From NCBI GenBank assembly GCA_037013685.1, contig CM072897.1:19356143-19420142 (forward strand): a stretch of 64,000 nt of DNA, written 5' to 3'. Positions 38,536 to 50,962 of this stretch are shown here, in pieces. The notes under the pieces were generated by a model. The model worked only from the letters and a program-made list of their open reading frames with translations. It made no database searches and was not told the DNA's origin. How positions within the stretch are numbered: the stretch's first letter is position 1; every line of letters starts with the position of its first letter. The position numbers and the translations under genes are program-made. Source of the stretch: Acridotheres tristis (Eukaryota > Chordata > Aves > Passeriformes > Sturnidae).

Positions 38536-38880
38536 AGCACGCAGGCACTCGGGTTTAGCACTCCCGGGCCCAGGCACTCGGGTTTAGCACTCCTGGGCCC
38601 AGCCCAGCACGCAGGCACTCGGGTTTAGCACTCCTGGGCCCAGCCCAGCACGCAGGCACTCGGGTTTAGCACTCCCGGGCCCAGGCACTCGGGTTTAGCA
38701 CTCCTGGGCCCAGCCCAGCACGCAGGCACTCGGGTTTAGCACTCCTGGGCCCAGCCCAGCACGCAGGCACTCGGGTTTAGCACTCCCGGGCCCAGCCCAG
38801 CACGCAGGCACTCGGGTTTAGCACTCCCGGGCCCAGGCACTCGGGTTTAGCACTCCCGGGCCCAGGCACTCGGGTTTAGC
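38536..38880. repeat. GC-rich minisatellite with 29- and 41-bp units
   Basis: Ten copies of GCACTCGGGTTTAGC start at 38545, 38574, 38615, 38656, 38685, 38726, 38767, 38808, 38837 and 38866. Spacings are 29, 41, 41, 29, 41, 41, 41, 29 and 29 bp. The long form differs from the short form by an extra 12 bp, CCCAGCACGCAG in register. CTCCCGGGCC and CTCCTGGGCC variants alternate. It lies in the long region upstream of exon 2 and has no coding role that I can see. Confidence 0.96.
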
Positions 38881-39220
38881 TCAGCATCGTGGCACTGCTG
38901 ACTACATCACTACCATAACCCCCAGATCCTGCACTTTGGAAATTGTTGTAAGGCTTGCTACTTTCAATGTAATATTAGAATAGCTGATTATTCCTGCCTA
39001 ACTGTATTAACTTGCACTTGGGTCCTCCAAATTTTTTCCACCTTCCAAGGAACAGTTTGCCAAATTTGAACTCTAACCTTGTCCTTGCTCTTCCCTAAGT
39101 GTGAAAATGTAACAAATACAGTTTATACCATCAACCAATCTGCGAGTGAAAGACAGCAAATACAAGTTTACCTAGAACACACGAGTGCAAAATCCCAAAA
39201 AAAACAGCCTCCAGCATCAA

Positions 39221-39705
39221 CATAAGGACGTGGAGCTGCTGGAAAGAGCCCAGAGGAGGCCACAGAGATGCTCCAAGGGCTGGAGCCCCTCTGCTCTGGA
39301 GCCAGGCTGGGAGAGCTGGGGGTGCTCCCCTGGAGAAGAGAAGGATCCAGGGAAACCTCAGGGCCCCTGCCAGGGCCTAAAGGGGCTCCAGGAGAGCTGG
39401 AGAGGGACTGGGGACAAGGGATGGAGGGACAGGACACAGAGAATGGCTAAAAAGTGGAAAAGGGGAGGTTTAGGTTAAATATTGGGAAGGAATTGTTCCT
39501 TATGAGGCAGGTGAGGCCCTGGCACAGGGTGCCCAGCGCAGCTGTGGCTGCTCCTGGATCCCTCAAAGTGTCCCAGGCCAGGCTGGACAGGGCTTGGAGT
39601 ACCCTGGGATAGTGGAAGGTGTCCCTACCCATGGCAGAAGGTGGGATTGGAGGAGATTTAAGGTCCCTTCCAACCCACACCATTCCAGGATTCTGCAATT
39701 CTAAG
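39221..39705 (+). mobile_element. CR1 LINE, 5'-truncated, plus orientation
   Basis: About 485 bp of avian CR1 3' region. It opens with a segment resembling AAGGACGTGGAGCTGCTGG followed by the AGAGCCCAGAGGAGGCCAC block. It then runs through GAGGCCCTGGCACAGGGTGC and GGCCAGGCTGGACAGGGC to the typical 3' end AAGGTCCCTTCCAACCCA and CCATTCCAGGATTCT. It is the longest and best preserved plus-oriented copy here. CR1 is the dominant avian LINE and copies by target-primed reverse transcription, usually leaving 5'-truncated copies like this one, which has no usable ORF. Confidence 0.9.
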
Positions 39706-41914
39706 TTTGGGAAATACAAACTTGTTCACATCACCCAGTTTGTCCAGGAACTGATCCCCAATTAACTACTTCCATACATTCCTATCCCTACTATTAAAAA
39801 TCTCTGGGGTGTTCTAGTCCTCCTTGTAGCTCCTCTCTCCTCAAATTCTCACAATTAACCACGAGTTCTGATACTGTTTCAGCCAAGCCAAAACCCATCA
39901 CCCCAAAGTGATCTGACAGTATTTAACCACAAAGTGCTTCCAGCCTGCCCTGCACCATTTTCTGTGCAGAGGTGCATCTTTATAAAGCCTCAGGTGAGCA
40001 GTGTGTGGAACAGTAAATGCCAAACAGCTGCACAAGTGGGAAGAAGCTCCCCTTCGTTATCCAGTTAATTTCTGGAAGACACCAGCACTCCAATATCCAC
40101 CTTAAATCACTGAAATACGTCCTTTAACAACCACCTGCCACGAGCTCATCAGAAATTACAGCACTTAGGAAAATAACTCCAGACAAAACCACTCTCATGT
40201 CAGTCCTACTGACTCCACATAAATCACCTCAAACTGGTACAGGGCAATGTCTCTGGAGATTTTAGCAGCAGTGTCACAGACCTGACTTGCTGCCACCAGA
40301 ACTGTCCAGGTGTGATGCTCTCCTGAGGACGAGCAGCAGCTGCAGCCCAAGCACAGGGCTCCAACACCACATTTCACTTCACTTTGGAAAGAAACCACAT
40401 CACATTCTACAAGGACCAAATGCAACAACCACCCAAAAGGAAAATGTGAAGCACATGTATCATCTCAGAACTCCTTTTTCCAAACAGGATGATAAATTAA
40501 GGCAGCCAAACACATCTTCCATCACAATTAGCTGACCTGAGATGAGCAGTACACCAGGCTTTGGTTTGGAAGGAGTCAAACTGGGCTTTGATGAGGGAAG
40601 ATCACTCACTGTTCAGAGCTGAAGAACAACATGGCACTGAGGGCAATACCTGTCCTTCTGACTCCAAGGCAATTTAGGACTATGGATATGACACTCTTCA
40701 AGCCTGGCATGTAAAACAGAAGCATGTGACAATTCCTCATCACACTGGCAGGAACTGTTAGACAGCTCCTTCTCATGCAATGCGAGTCGATGATAAAAGC
40801 TCCAAGCTCTCTGGCTGCAGGACTGCACTTTTAAAAGGCTTTTCTCCGGAATTTAATTAACGTTCCCAATGGCCTCTATAATCCTAACGACAGTGTTATG
40901 CCCTTCCTAACCCACATCATTACCAAAAGCTGCCTCCAGAATCAGCCAGACGTAGTTTAAGTGAAGATGTTCCCCACACCATTCCCTGCAGGCTGCCAGC
41001 AGGAGCTCACAGGGAACTTGTTCTGTGGTTTTGTTCACATATTCATGGCTAAGGAGCATGTTATCTATGTGGGCAAATTGCTGCATGTGGTAATCTCTAA
41101 ATAAATGTATGTATTAGCAGCTTGGTAATTTATTTTCCTTGACAACATCAAAAGCATTCTGCATTCCTCAATAAGTAAAATTTATCTATGATATTACAAT
41201 GTACCAATGCTTAGACAAAGATGCATTTTCTGCTTAATATTACATTTTTTTCTTATAGGCAATAGAGATTACAGACCACCTGATCAAATTAAACTACAAC
41301 AGCAATATACACCAGGCAAACATCTTTTGATTTTACTTTCATAAAGCACTTCCAAAGCCCAACCAAACACAGTGGTTGGCAAGTTCACCACACTCAAAAA
41401 CCAAGGTCACATTTCTAAACTGTGCTCTCCAAACGCCACTTCAGCTCCTGCTTCACAAAGACTCTGCAATCCACAAATTATACCAGACAAAAGTTAAATT
41501 GCACTTAAGCAGCAAAAAAAAAGAGGGAGTGTAAGAGCTAGCCCTGACTGCAGAGTACAGTATAAATCCTGCTGGTACTTCCATAACTCCAGCAGCAGGC
41601 TGGCAGTGGAACCTGGCAGAGCAAGTGATGGAACATTATAAGATAAGTAATGCCTTGTATAAATCCAGACTTTCCCAGACTTAGTAGATTCCTTTCTCCT
41701 TCAGCTCAAGCAGATTTCCTCCTCTGATGATTGAATACACTGAAACAAAGATATCCATCGCAAAGAGTAACTCCTCTTCGCCCCAGTGTGGTTGGGAATT
41801 GTGGGCTGGGAATGCTCAAACTCCCCCTACCCACAAGGCAAGGAGCTGTTCTGAAATCCCCAAGGGAGAGAGATCCTTTCAGGATGGAGGAGGACACGTG
41901 GCATTCCTGGCTGC

Positions 41915-42060
41915 GAGGGTGGCGAGGCCCTGGCTCAGGGTGCCCAGAGCAGCTGTGGCTGCCCTGCCCCTGGCAGGGTCCAAGGCCAGGCTGGACAGGC
42001 CTGGAGCACCCTGGGATAGTGGAAGGTGTTGCTGCCCATGGCCAGGGAAGGGGATAATCC
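41915..42060 (+). mobile_element. CR1 LINE host element, left part (interrupted)
   Basis: Plus-oriented CR1 piece with GCGAGGCCCTGGCTCAGGG, GGCCAGGCTGGACAGGCC and CACCCTGGGATAGTGGAAGG, matching the 39.5-kb copy. It breaks off before its expected 3' end, which reappears at 42720-42755 (CTCTCCAACCCAAACCATTC then AGATTCTATGAT). The gap is filled by an opposite-strand CR1, so this copy was interrupted by a later insertion. Confidence 0.85.
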
Positions 42061-42719
42061 TGCAGGTCACAGAATTCACAGAATGAATGCATTGGAAGAG
42101 ACCTTCAAGATCGAGTCCAACCCATGCCACCAAGTGCCACATCCAGTCTTTTTTTAAACACATCCAGGGATGGTGACTCCATCACTTCCCTGGGCAGACC
42201 ATTCCAGTACTTGATCACTTTTTCCATGAAAAACTTTTTCCTAATATCCGACCTAATTTTCCCTTGGCACAGCTTGAGACTGTGACCTTTGTTCTGTCAG
42301 TGCTGCCTGGAGAAAGAGACCAATCCCATCTGACCACAGCCATCTTTCAGAGAGTTGCAAGAGTGATAAGGTGACCCCTGAGTCTCCTTTTCTCCAGGCT
42401 AAACAACCCCAGCTCCCTCAGTCATTCCTCACAGGGTTTGTGTTCCAAGCCCCTCCCCAGCCTCGTTGCCTCCTCTGGACACGCTCAAGTGTCTCAATGT
42501 CCTTCCTAAACTGAGGGGACAGAACTGGACACAGCACTCGAGGTGTGGCCTCACCAGTGCTGAGTCCAGGGCAAGAATGACCTCTCTGCTCCTGCTGGCC
42601 ACACCATTCCTGACACAGGTCAGGAGGCACTGGCCTTCTTGGCCACCAGGGCACACTTCTGGCTCATGTTCAGTCAGCTGCCAACCAGTACCCCCAGGTC
42701 TCTTTCTGCCTGGGCACTG
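42061..42719 (-). mobile_element. CR1 LINE inserted into another CR1, minus orientation
   Basis: About 660 bp of CR1 in minus orientation. Its 3' end is at the low coordinate: CACAGAATTCACAGAATG is the reverse complement of an ATTCTGTG-type tail, followed by GAGTCCAACCCATGCCACC. Body landmarks include TTCTCCAGGCTAAACAACCC, CTGGACACAGCACTCGAGGT and the CTGGCTCATGTTCAG block. It is 5'-truncated near 42719, where sequence of the older host CR1 resumes. No intact ORF remains. Confidence 0.88.
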
Positions 42720-42755
42720 TCCTCTCCAACCCAAACCATTCCCAGATTCTATGAT
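42720..42755 (+). mobile_element. CR1 host element, right part (3' end)
   Basis: Short plus-oriented CR1 3' end, CTCTCCAACCCAAACCATTC followed by AGATTCTATGATG. It continues the element seen at 41915-42060 and was separated from it by the nested insertion. Confidence 0.75.
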
Positions 42756-45700
42756 GTTACTGAGCTGAGAAGGTATTTGACATCATGTACCAACAAGAAC
42801 ACAAAAATCAAGACAGTCACCATAACGATCACATTACTGGAGCACAGAAAGAGGTGATATGGCTCAGGACTCGGCTTCGGTAACTTGAGAGTATCCAGAC
42901 AGCACAGCCAACAAACAAAGACCCAGTCAAGCAAAGTAAGCCATATTTTGCAACAATGCCTTTAGAGCTTTGTTTATATTTCCAGTTACCTTTCATTTAT
43001 TAAATAACAAATTATTGTTGGCTTAATCTTAACTGACCTTCCTGATGGACCTCAAGCACAAAATTACATTTTAAAAAATAAGCTCATTAAAAAAGTGTGC
43101 AGGAATAGAATTAAGAAGTCCCCAAATAGTGTGGTGTGTCTGCAGTAAATCACTGCAAGGAGGCATCTCTGCATCTACTCCAACCATTCTGTCTGTAAGC
43201 GATACCGTTGCCTCATATATTATTAAATAATGGCAAGAAAAACACGATAATGATCAGCAGCCACATCCAAACACAGATTGTAATCTCCAAGATCAGATGT
43301 CTGTGGAGATGCACTTATCTGGAGTTCAGTTCCACAGCCTTTCAAACCCCTCGAGAGAGTGAGACGTTTTTACCTGGATTTGGAGCACATGTTAGTGATT
43401 TTACTATTTACAGTTAACTGTCCCAGGTGCTGTGCCATGGCTCCCTTCAGCAGCTGCTCCCGAGCACTGTCACACCAGGTCACAACCTCTCTGTCCCTTT
43501 ACTGTTGGGCTGCAGCTCTGTTCAGCTTGGAAAACTGCAGGAGAAAAGATGGCACTAACTCCTCTTCCCCTAAAGCACTTCTCGTGGTACCCTTGTGCAA
43601 CTTGTCCCAAGAAAACGCCCACCAAGGAGGTGCTCCCCATGTCCAGTCCACATTCCCTCTCTTAAACTGTTTCCTACTCACAAGGATTTATTCATTTGCC
43701 TTAAATCAACACTCAAAGAAAGGAAAATAAAAAGCTGCCTACCAACTGTGCTTCAAAAACAACTTCTGGTGCACTTTTTGTTCCTCCTGGTGTGCCAGGA
43801 AAAAAATCCTTTATAAGCACTAAGTCCAAAAACGTGAACTTCTTTCAGGTCATTTTAAAATATCCTTGGGTTTTACAGAATTTGCAGACAGCAGCTGAGC
43901 CCTACAAGCCACAAGGTGAGGTCCTTTCTCACCTTGTGTGAGGAAACCTTCTTTCAAGGCCATTTTGCTTTTATAAATCAAAGGAAACACAAGTCAGACC
44001 ATCTAACACCATATATTTGAATAAAGCCAATGAGGGAACCTCTCTGAAGATCTTAACTGCAAAATTCCTTCCATAACCATTTCAGAAGGAGAGCTTGAAG
44101 GATTTTATCCACCTTTTGCCTTGTCTGTGGAATACTAAAGCCATTTCTCTCATTTCAAGGAACTATCAGTTTTTAATATCAGCAGTGCTTCCTTCGAAGA
44201 GCACCTCAGTCCCAGGGGACCAGAGCTCCATTATTTATTTAATTTTTAATTCTTTCAGGGACTGTTTTCATTATTTTCTCCACCTGGGCTGAGAAAGATC
44301 CCTCCAGCATTTCTCCACAAGTTTACTAGAGGGCACTGTAAAGACACCTACAAAAGGAAGAAAATGCATTTCTGTTCCTCCCAGTGAACAACAGTACTTT
44401 GACTTTTCCCCAGAAATAGCTCCCAGATGTTGGCTCCTGACAATGCTACAGTTGTTATAGCAGGTGAAGAGGAATTTCCATTTTTTCCTGGAGTAATGGA
44501 TTTCCTCTCCCAGAGTTCCAGTCTGAGTGCTCAGACGCCTAATTTACCTCTTCAGAGAGATGTGAAAGAAAGTGGCTTTCCAAGGCTTAAGGAAAAACAG
44601 AAAACCCATTTTAGGGCTCAAAATACACACTGCACACAATGCAAGGAGGTTCCTCATCCTGCCCTACTCCCCCTGTCTGGGCTCCACTCAAACCACCCTG
44701 CTCAGAGCCACAGAACCGGTTCCCCAAACCCTCCCAAGGCCAGACAAGACGCTGAGCTCCCTATGGAGATGCCCTGCTGGTTTGCAAACCAAGCCCAGAC
44801 AATCAGGGAGAAGATTCCTTGCTTCAGACAGGGTGGGTTTTTTGTCAGACTGGTATTTCAAAAATGGTTTAGAATACAAATACAGAAAAAAATCCCCACA
44901 CATCACAAGAGAATTATTACTGAAACCAATTACTTAAATATTTCCCAAGTGTAAACAAGCTGCAGCATCCAAGAACTGTGCATCAAGGGGAAAGCAGCTT
45001 TAGCACTTCTCAGATGCCAATGAGGTTATGGGGCACCCAACAGAACGAATTCAGTTTCAGATGCTCTTTAAGTGAGGCAAGCTTTGCACTGAGTGAATGC
45101 TGTCCCTCCCCCAGGCCACCTCTTCAGTCCAGGGCTCCAGGCAGACCACAGAGATGCCAAGGGATGCTCACAAGTGTGAGGGGCAGGGGGAATGCTGTCA
45201 CCAAGTCGGGAGGAGCTCCAATCATAGCAATGGCCAGAAAAGCCTCACAGGAAGAAATCTGGGAGGAAAAGAAAAATTGGTTTCTACAGTAAGCATAAAA
45301 TTAAAAAAAAGGATGAACATGAAAAAAAAAAGCAAGGAAGAATCAAGTGGGAAGTTGCTGAACATCACTTCCAGTGTCTTTCTAAAGACATACCTTTGTC
45401 ACACTCCATGAAAGAGGAAAAAATTCTTAACAAATACCTTTAATGTCAGATCAAGCAAGGAACATCTGAGAGGACCTGGAAACAGAAGAGCAGCATTGGC
45501 TCAGAGCAAAGGGAATCCCTTTAACTCAGCATCCTGTGACAGCAGCCAAGAGCAGATGCTGGGGAGCACCCAAGGTCACAACCAAGAGCAGCAAAGGTCC
45601 CCAGGTCAGCCCCAGCAGGTCCCTCTCACAGCCCAGGGACACCCGGGCACACGAGGGTTTGTTCCTGGGCTCAACAGCTCCTGGAGGGAAAGCACAGCCA

Positions 45701-46151
45701 GTAACCTCTGCCAGCACCTCGGAGCTGCCTCCAGGGAGAGAACGAAGGAAGAAGGGGAGAGGGAAAACAAATGCATGTTCAGCATTTGATTCGGGGGTCC
45801 CTAAGTTAGGAGACTAGTGCAGAAAGATCAGGATAATCTGTAAATTCTGTACACTCAGCACAACTAATTCTACAGCCCTTCCTTTCTCTGGTTTCCTACC
45901 AAGCACTGCCCAATCACACCACTGAGCCACAATATATAAAAATCTAATAACCTTAGCAATGTGTTAATGAGGGTTTTATTGATCTTTCAGGGCAGTAGAG
46001 AAAAAACAGGAATAGCAGAAAGGTGGAAATGATGCACATACACACTACTACAAGCATGCTACAATGTTACCAAGAATCTTACTTTAAGAACACATTTACA
46101 CCAGTTTTCTATCCCATAAAATTCAAATGTTACTTGCATAGTTCATGAGGT

Positions 46152-46350
46152 GCTGTTGTGGTTTAACCCAGGGACAAATCAGGTGCAATAAAACCTGCCC
46201 CTCACAAATTTAACTCAGAACACTCTTGTAAAAGCGAGCTGGCCAACTAGAGAGCCTCAAATTGAGACTTTTTTAGCAGAAAGGGTTAAAGTGGATGACA
46301 GAACACATGACCAGCCACAGGAAAAGAGCGATGCAGAAGGTGTCCTCAAT
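46152..46350 (+). mobile_element. Possible LTR remnant
   Basis: The sequence TGTTGTGGTTTAACCCAGG resembles the 5' end of a widespread avian ERV LTR, but the following sequence is not clearly LTR-like. It is reported as a weak candidate only. Confidence 0.25.
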
Positions 46351-46653
46351 GACATGGAAAACTGGGGTAGATTTTAATCACACCAACAGCAAGGTAATAC
46401 CCTGGGGAAGCTGAGGAAATAAGAGAACCAGCAATATTCCCAGTTTTCTTGGACTTCCACTGAGCAGAAGGGTTAGTGCCTGTGTTTGTGAAGCCCAAAC
46501 TATGAGCTCTAGAGTGCACAGCTAAAGCCCTCAGACACCCACTCTGGTCAGGTGACCACAGCACAGCATTGGTACCCTTTAAAAATTACAACACACATCA
46601 TAAATATCAACCAAACACCTTACTAGTATCATCAATGAATGACCCATATAAAA

Positions 46654-46666
46654 AATATATATATAT
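46654..46666. repeat. Short AT dinucleotide run
   Basis: About six AT units after a short A run. It is ordinary simple sequence. Confidence 0.8.
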
Positions 46667-48884
46667 GTAACAAGGCTTACAAAACCAGTATGTTACTGCA
46701 CCAGATTTCAGGAAGACTTGGCAAATCCAGAACTGGTAAAAATGTATATGATATTAAAATCTGATATCCAGATCAGCTCCAATGTTCTAATGAGCACCAT
46801 TTTCACTGTGCAAGTTAGAAAAAGAAGCAAAGAAATGGCATCTCAGAGCTGTGCCCACCAGGAAAGCAGGAACTCAAACATGCACTGTGGAGTCAACAGC
46901 CCCTTCAAGTTCCACATTCTCTACTCTGAGCAGTGGATAAAGCTCCCCATTTGTGCCACCCCCACAACACACAGTGGTTTGTTTGGCTTTTTTTCTTCAT
47001 CCTGTCAGCTGTGAGCTCTGCATATCGATCCTGAAACATTTAATGCCTTTTACACGCTTTGGCTGCTCCCACTCACCAATGCCATGGGCTCTGCCTGGCC
47101 CAGCACTCCCTCCTCGAGGGACTATCTGCAAATCTTCCTGACCCTTCATCATGAAATGCACAAAAATGATCTGGAATAAAATCCAAAATATCCCCAAGTC
47201 TTATTTACCACAACTTAATTATTTCAAGTATAGTGAATGTACACGGAGTAGAGAAAATTATTGGATTTTTGTTTATTATTTGCTATATAAGAAATCAAGC
47301 AGCTGCACTTTGGGAAGGCAACTGCAGCCTATTAACAGCGTATTTGTATTCTAAACAGATCTATAAAAATATCTAATTGCACCAGTCCTTCACTGTAACT
47401 TTGCAGCCGTGTTACTTTACCCAGCTGACATTTTTCTCCAGCAGATTCCTACTAAGCTGTGAGTGCTCATAAGCCTCATAAGCCAAGAAAAGCTACGAGA
47501 AAAAGAGCCAAATGGCTCAATTTAAGTCCTGATTCTCAGTGTCTCCTTTTCCCCAAGAGGAGTGGGTGGCATACAGTTATCTCCCCCTCTCTGGCAGGGA
47601 AAGGGTATCACTGCCATTCCCACACCTTCCCAAAGCACTGCAGTTGTCCAGGTAACACAACCCTGGGCTGTAACTGGAGCATGTGGAACAGGCATCCCTG
47701 CCCCATTTGATGTCAGTTGAAAGTACAGTAAAATTAAGTGAAAGAGCAGTTTTAAAAGCTTTACACAGATTCTTGTCTCTCCTCAAAGCACATTAATGAA
47801 AACACTTCCTGTGGCAGTGTGTGAAGACAAGCAGCACCTTTCATCTCTCCTGTTTACTGCCTTCACCTCCCAGATTCCCAGGCACCACTGGAGCTTTGAC
47901 TGGCACAGCTTTTGTCAGAATGAAAGAAAAAGCTCAACTGTAGCTTTGCAAATATATTAGTAAAAACATTTGCAAGTATTAGCTTGGCAAATGTTTTATA
48001 CATGTGAGGGGAAAAATAGATTTCTCTGTTCATTTATATAATACAGATTATTCCAAAGTGGGAAAGTACGTTTCAGAAGAACTTACGTAAGAGTGGAAAT
48101 ACAATTACTGCATGTATAACCTCAATTATCATATAGATATGGTATTACTGGATGCACAGTTCTGGATATGCTGCTTCCCTCAGCCTCTGCTCCAGCTAAT
48201 CCTGGCTGTGCTATGGATTGGCACGCACTGACAGCTACCTGGGTGGGTATTTGAAAGGTTCCTCTGCAAGGTTTTGCTCTGCTTAACACGAAGCAGAATT
48301 TTTCAGCTGAAATAATAACATCAAAACAAGCCCCAGACCTGCACTCTGTGCATCGCATCGGAGAACAGCACTCCATTCACACCACTCCATTCCTAAGCTG
48401 TTAAACAAACAGACAGAGCTGATGAAATATTAATTTGGCTAATTATGGCAACAGAACTCCAGAAGGAAGCGACAACCCCACAGAAACAGAGGGGTACCTG
48501 TTGGCAGCAGTGCCAAGCAGCCGGGTCCCAGACGGGTGGCAGATGGCTCCCGGGGCCCGGGCACTCCGTGCTGGTCCCAGCCTTGGCAAGATGCAAAGGC
48601 TCACCTGGGCAGGCAGGGCCTACATGGGAGCTACTGAATGGGGGCTTTTAGGGAAAGACAGCACACAAAGCTCCTACTACACAGCAGGTCTTCTAATTCA
48701 CAGACTGCAATCAAATCCAAGTGCTTTCACCAGAGAGACTTTTACCTTTATGGCAATAAAAAGCTCTTCAACCTGCTTGGACAGCAGATGCAAAGTACCT
48801 GACAACTCACTGCCCAAACCAAAAATTTTGGATGATAATACTTCATAAGACATCATTTGAATGCAATTCTTTGTACAGAAGAGT

Positions 48885-49005
48885 CTTCTGGAGCTCATTT
48901 AGTCCAGCCAGCTGCCCCAAGCAGGTCTATTTAGATCAGGTTGCTCAGGGATCTGGCCAGCCAAGCTTCAAACTTCCCCAAGGAAAATTTCCCAGCAACA
49001 GAAGA
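48885..49005 (-). mobile_element. Degenerate CR1 fragment
   Basis: Old CR1-like stretch: GGAGCTCATTTAGTCCAGCC, AGATCAGGTTGCTCAGGG and a diverged continuation through CTGGCCAGCCAAGCTTCAAA. Minus orientation, borders approximate. Confidence 0.65.
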
Positions 49006-49147
49006 GAGCAAGCAAGAAATGTGTGAGCATCCAAAGCAGCAAAGCATGGTGAGAGATACACCCCCAAACTGGCTTTTCCTTATTTCCTTCCTGACATAAC
49101 TGTGAACTTTAGTTAAGCATCTACAAATTAAAATCCCAAAGCCACTG

Positions 49148-49531
49148 ATGCCTTGAGCTGGAACAGAGGCTCCAGAAAGAGTTAAGGAGAATAAAATGGG
49201 TATTTATTGAGAGGCCTAGGAAAGGCCTCCAAAAGCCACACCCTTGCAATATGAGTGCCACAGTTGTGACTCCTGCCTGCATGGCTCCAAGCTGGAAGCA
49301 AAGGAGGGGCTGATCACAAAAATCTCACACTTTTATAGGTTTTGGTTCACTTGCATGAACCCACCCTCCACGTTTCCATGTTGTTTGTGCTTAGGGCCTG
49401 AAGTTTGGAGAAACTGTCCTTGAATTCTTAGGACTGTTTTGTCTTCATCACCCCAGCACATCAGAAAAGCACATCCAAGGAGAACAGGAAAACTTAAAAA
49501 GAAAGGCATCACCACAATAACGGTAACATCA
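49148..49531 (-). mobile_element. Probable solo LTR of an endogenous retrovirus
   Basis: On the minus strand a TATA box, CCTATAAAAGTGTGAG (around 49331-49337), is followed about 125 bp later by a polyadenylation signal AATAAA (49203-49208), inside CTCAATAAATACCC. This spacing fits the promoter and R region of a retroviral LTR. Between them is a CCAGCTTGGAGCCATGCAGG and CACAACTGTGGCACTC stretch of a type I associate with avian ERV LTRs, from memory. Possible TG and CA ends are at 49531 and 49148, but no target-site duplication is evident. No gag, pol or env remains nearby, so if correct this is a solo remnant. Confidence 0.55.
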
Positions 49532-50950
49532 GGAAAGATCTGTTTTGAGGAACCCAGCAGTAAAAGCTACATGAAGTGCCTGGTGAGGAGCTGGCTGCCA
49601 TTGCAATGATGGCTTTGTTTGTACCACCAGCCACATAAGCTGGGCTGCTCTGGCTCCCAGAGCCCAGCACACGAGTCCAGTGATCAAGAGACACATGAAG
49701 CTATGGCTGAAGCTCGGCTTGGAACTGTTCACTGCTGTAGTGTCCCTGAGCACCCCCAAACATCACTTCAGCTCCCAACTCTGGCCCAGCTCCAAACCAC
49801 AGACTGACCCCACTCCTCAGCTGCACATCTGGCGAGATTTGCTGCAACTTCTGATGTGACTGCACCGTCCCAGGTCAGCAGAGTCATCACCAGCAGCACA
49901 GAACAAGGACCTCAACACCCGTACACCGCTGTCTTTGGTTCATTCCCTTTAAATCCAACCTCCCCCATACTGCCAGGGCACTCTTCCTCCACTTGAGGTC
50001 CCTGGCAGCATCCATGTAATGTTTCTGGCACATCCTTCCCATTTGCATCAAGGTCAGCACCTGCCACAACAAGCTTTCTATTTTAAATAGTGCACATCCA
50101 CAGGACTGCATTAAAATACAAAGGGTTTACACAGTTCCAGAAGATGTAATGGCACAGCTTTTCCCAGGTTCTACCAGAACTCCTGCTGCAATTTGTCCCA
50201 GTCCTCAAGCAGCACCTTTCAGAGACAGCCACAAACACCGGGAGCTGCAGGGCAGAGCCTCCACAGAGCCACCACTGACCAGACACCATTAGAGAGCCAG
50301 AAATTCCTTTGGTCTCATTTTCCCTGCCTGTTCCAATGGTTTATGTAAATAGCCTGTACAGCCTTCTCCTGAGAAACTCTCCCAACCTAAACCTACCTAA
50401 ATCACGCATAATCAGATAATTAGATTGCTGTCCTCTAAGTCTGCTATTAGCACTTCCAAGCTATGTTTAAGGGGATTAAAAAAAAGCTTTATTTCAAGTA
50501 ATTCACAGCACATGATGACTATCAAAGGGGAAGCTCTATTTTCTAGCAGAGCAATTTACTTTCGAAGCAAAAGAATTCCAAGAGAAAAATTGTCATATAA
50601 TATGTGGTGTGGTTTTTATGTTTAATTTTTCTTAGTGGGGTTTTCTGTTTGCTTTAAAAAGTCCAAGCAGAAAACAAAGCTATTGAATCAGCTCCTTTCA
50701 GCTGTAAGAAGGGTGAAATGCAGCTTTCCAGGAAACCAAGCACTCGTGTCACCATCAAGCATGAAAAAGTCCCAGACAAGAGCATGCAAAATCATTGTAT
50801 CGGCTCCATAACAGGAACATCCATGCTACAGATGGGATTATGAGAGGAGGGGGGAACAGAGGTCAGGAACTGTTCACGAGCAGCAGCATCTGTGAGGTGA
50901 TGCACTTGAGCAGCACATTCTGCAAATACAAACAAAACCTGATCATGCTC

Positions 50951-50962
50951 TTTTTTTTTTTT
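50951..50962. repeat. Poly-T run
   Basis: Twelve consecutive T residues in the region upstream of exon 2. Confidence 0.9.

Noticed and set aside
38536..38880. Interstitial telomere repeat, because of GGGTTTAG words
   Set aside because: The words occur once per 29- or 41-bp unit and are not TTAGGG tandems.
44427..44954. 175-codon open frame on the plus strand
   Set aside because: No family resemblance, with overlapping open frames in other phases. Consistent with chance.
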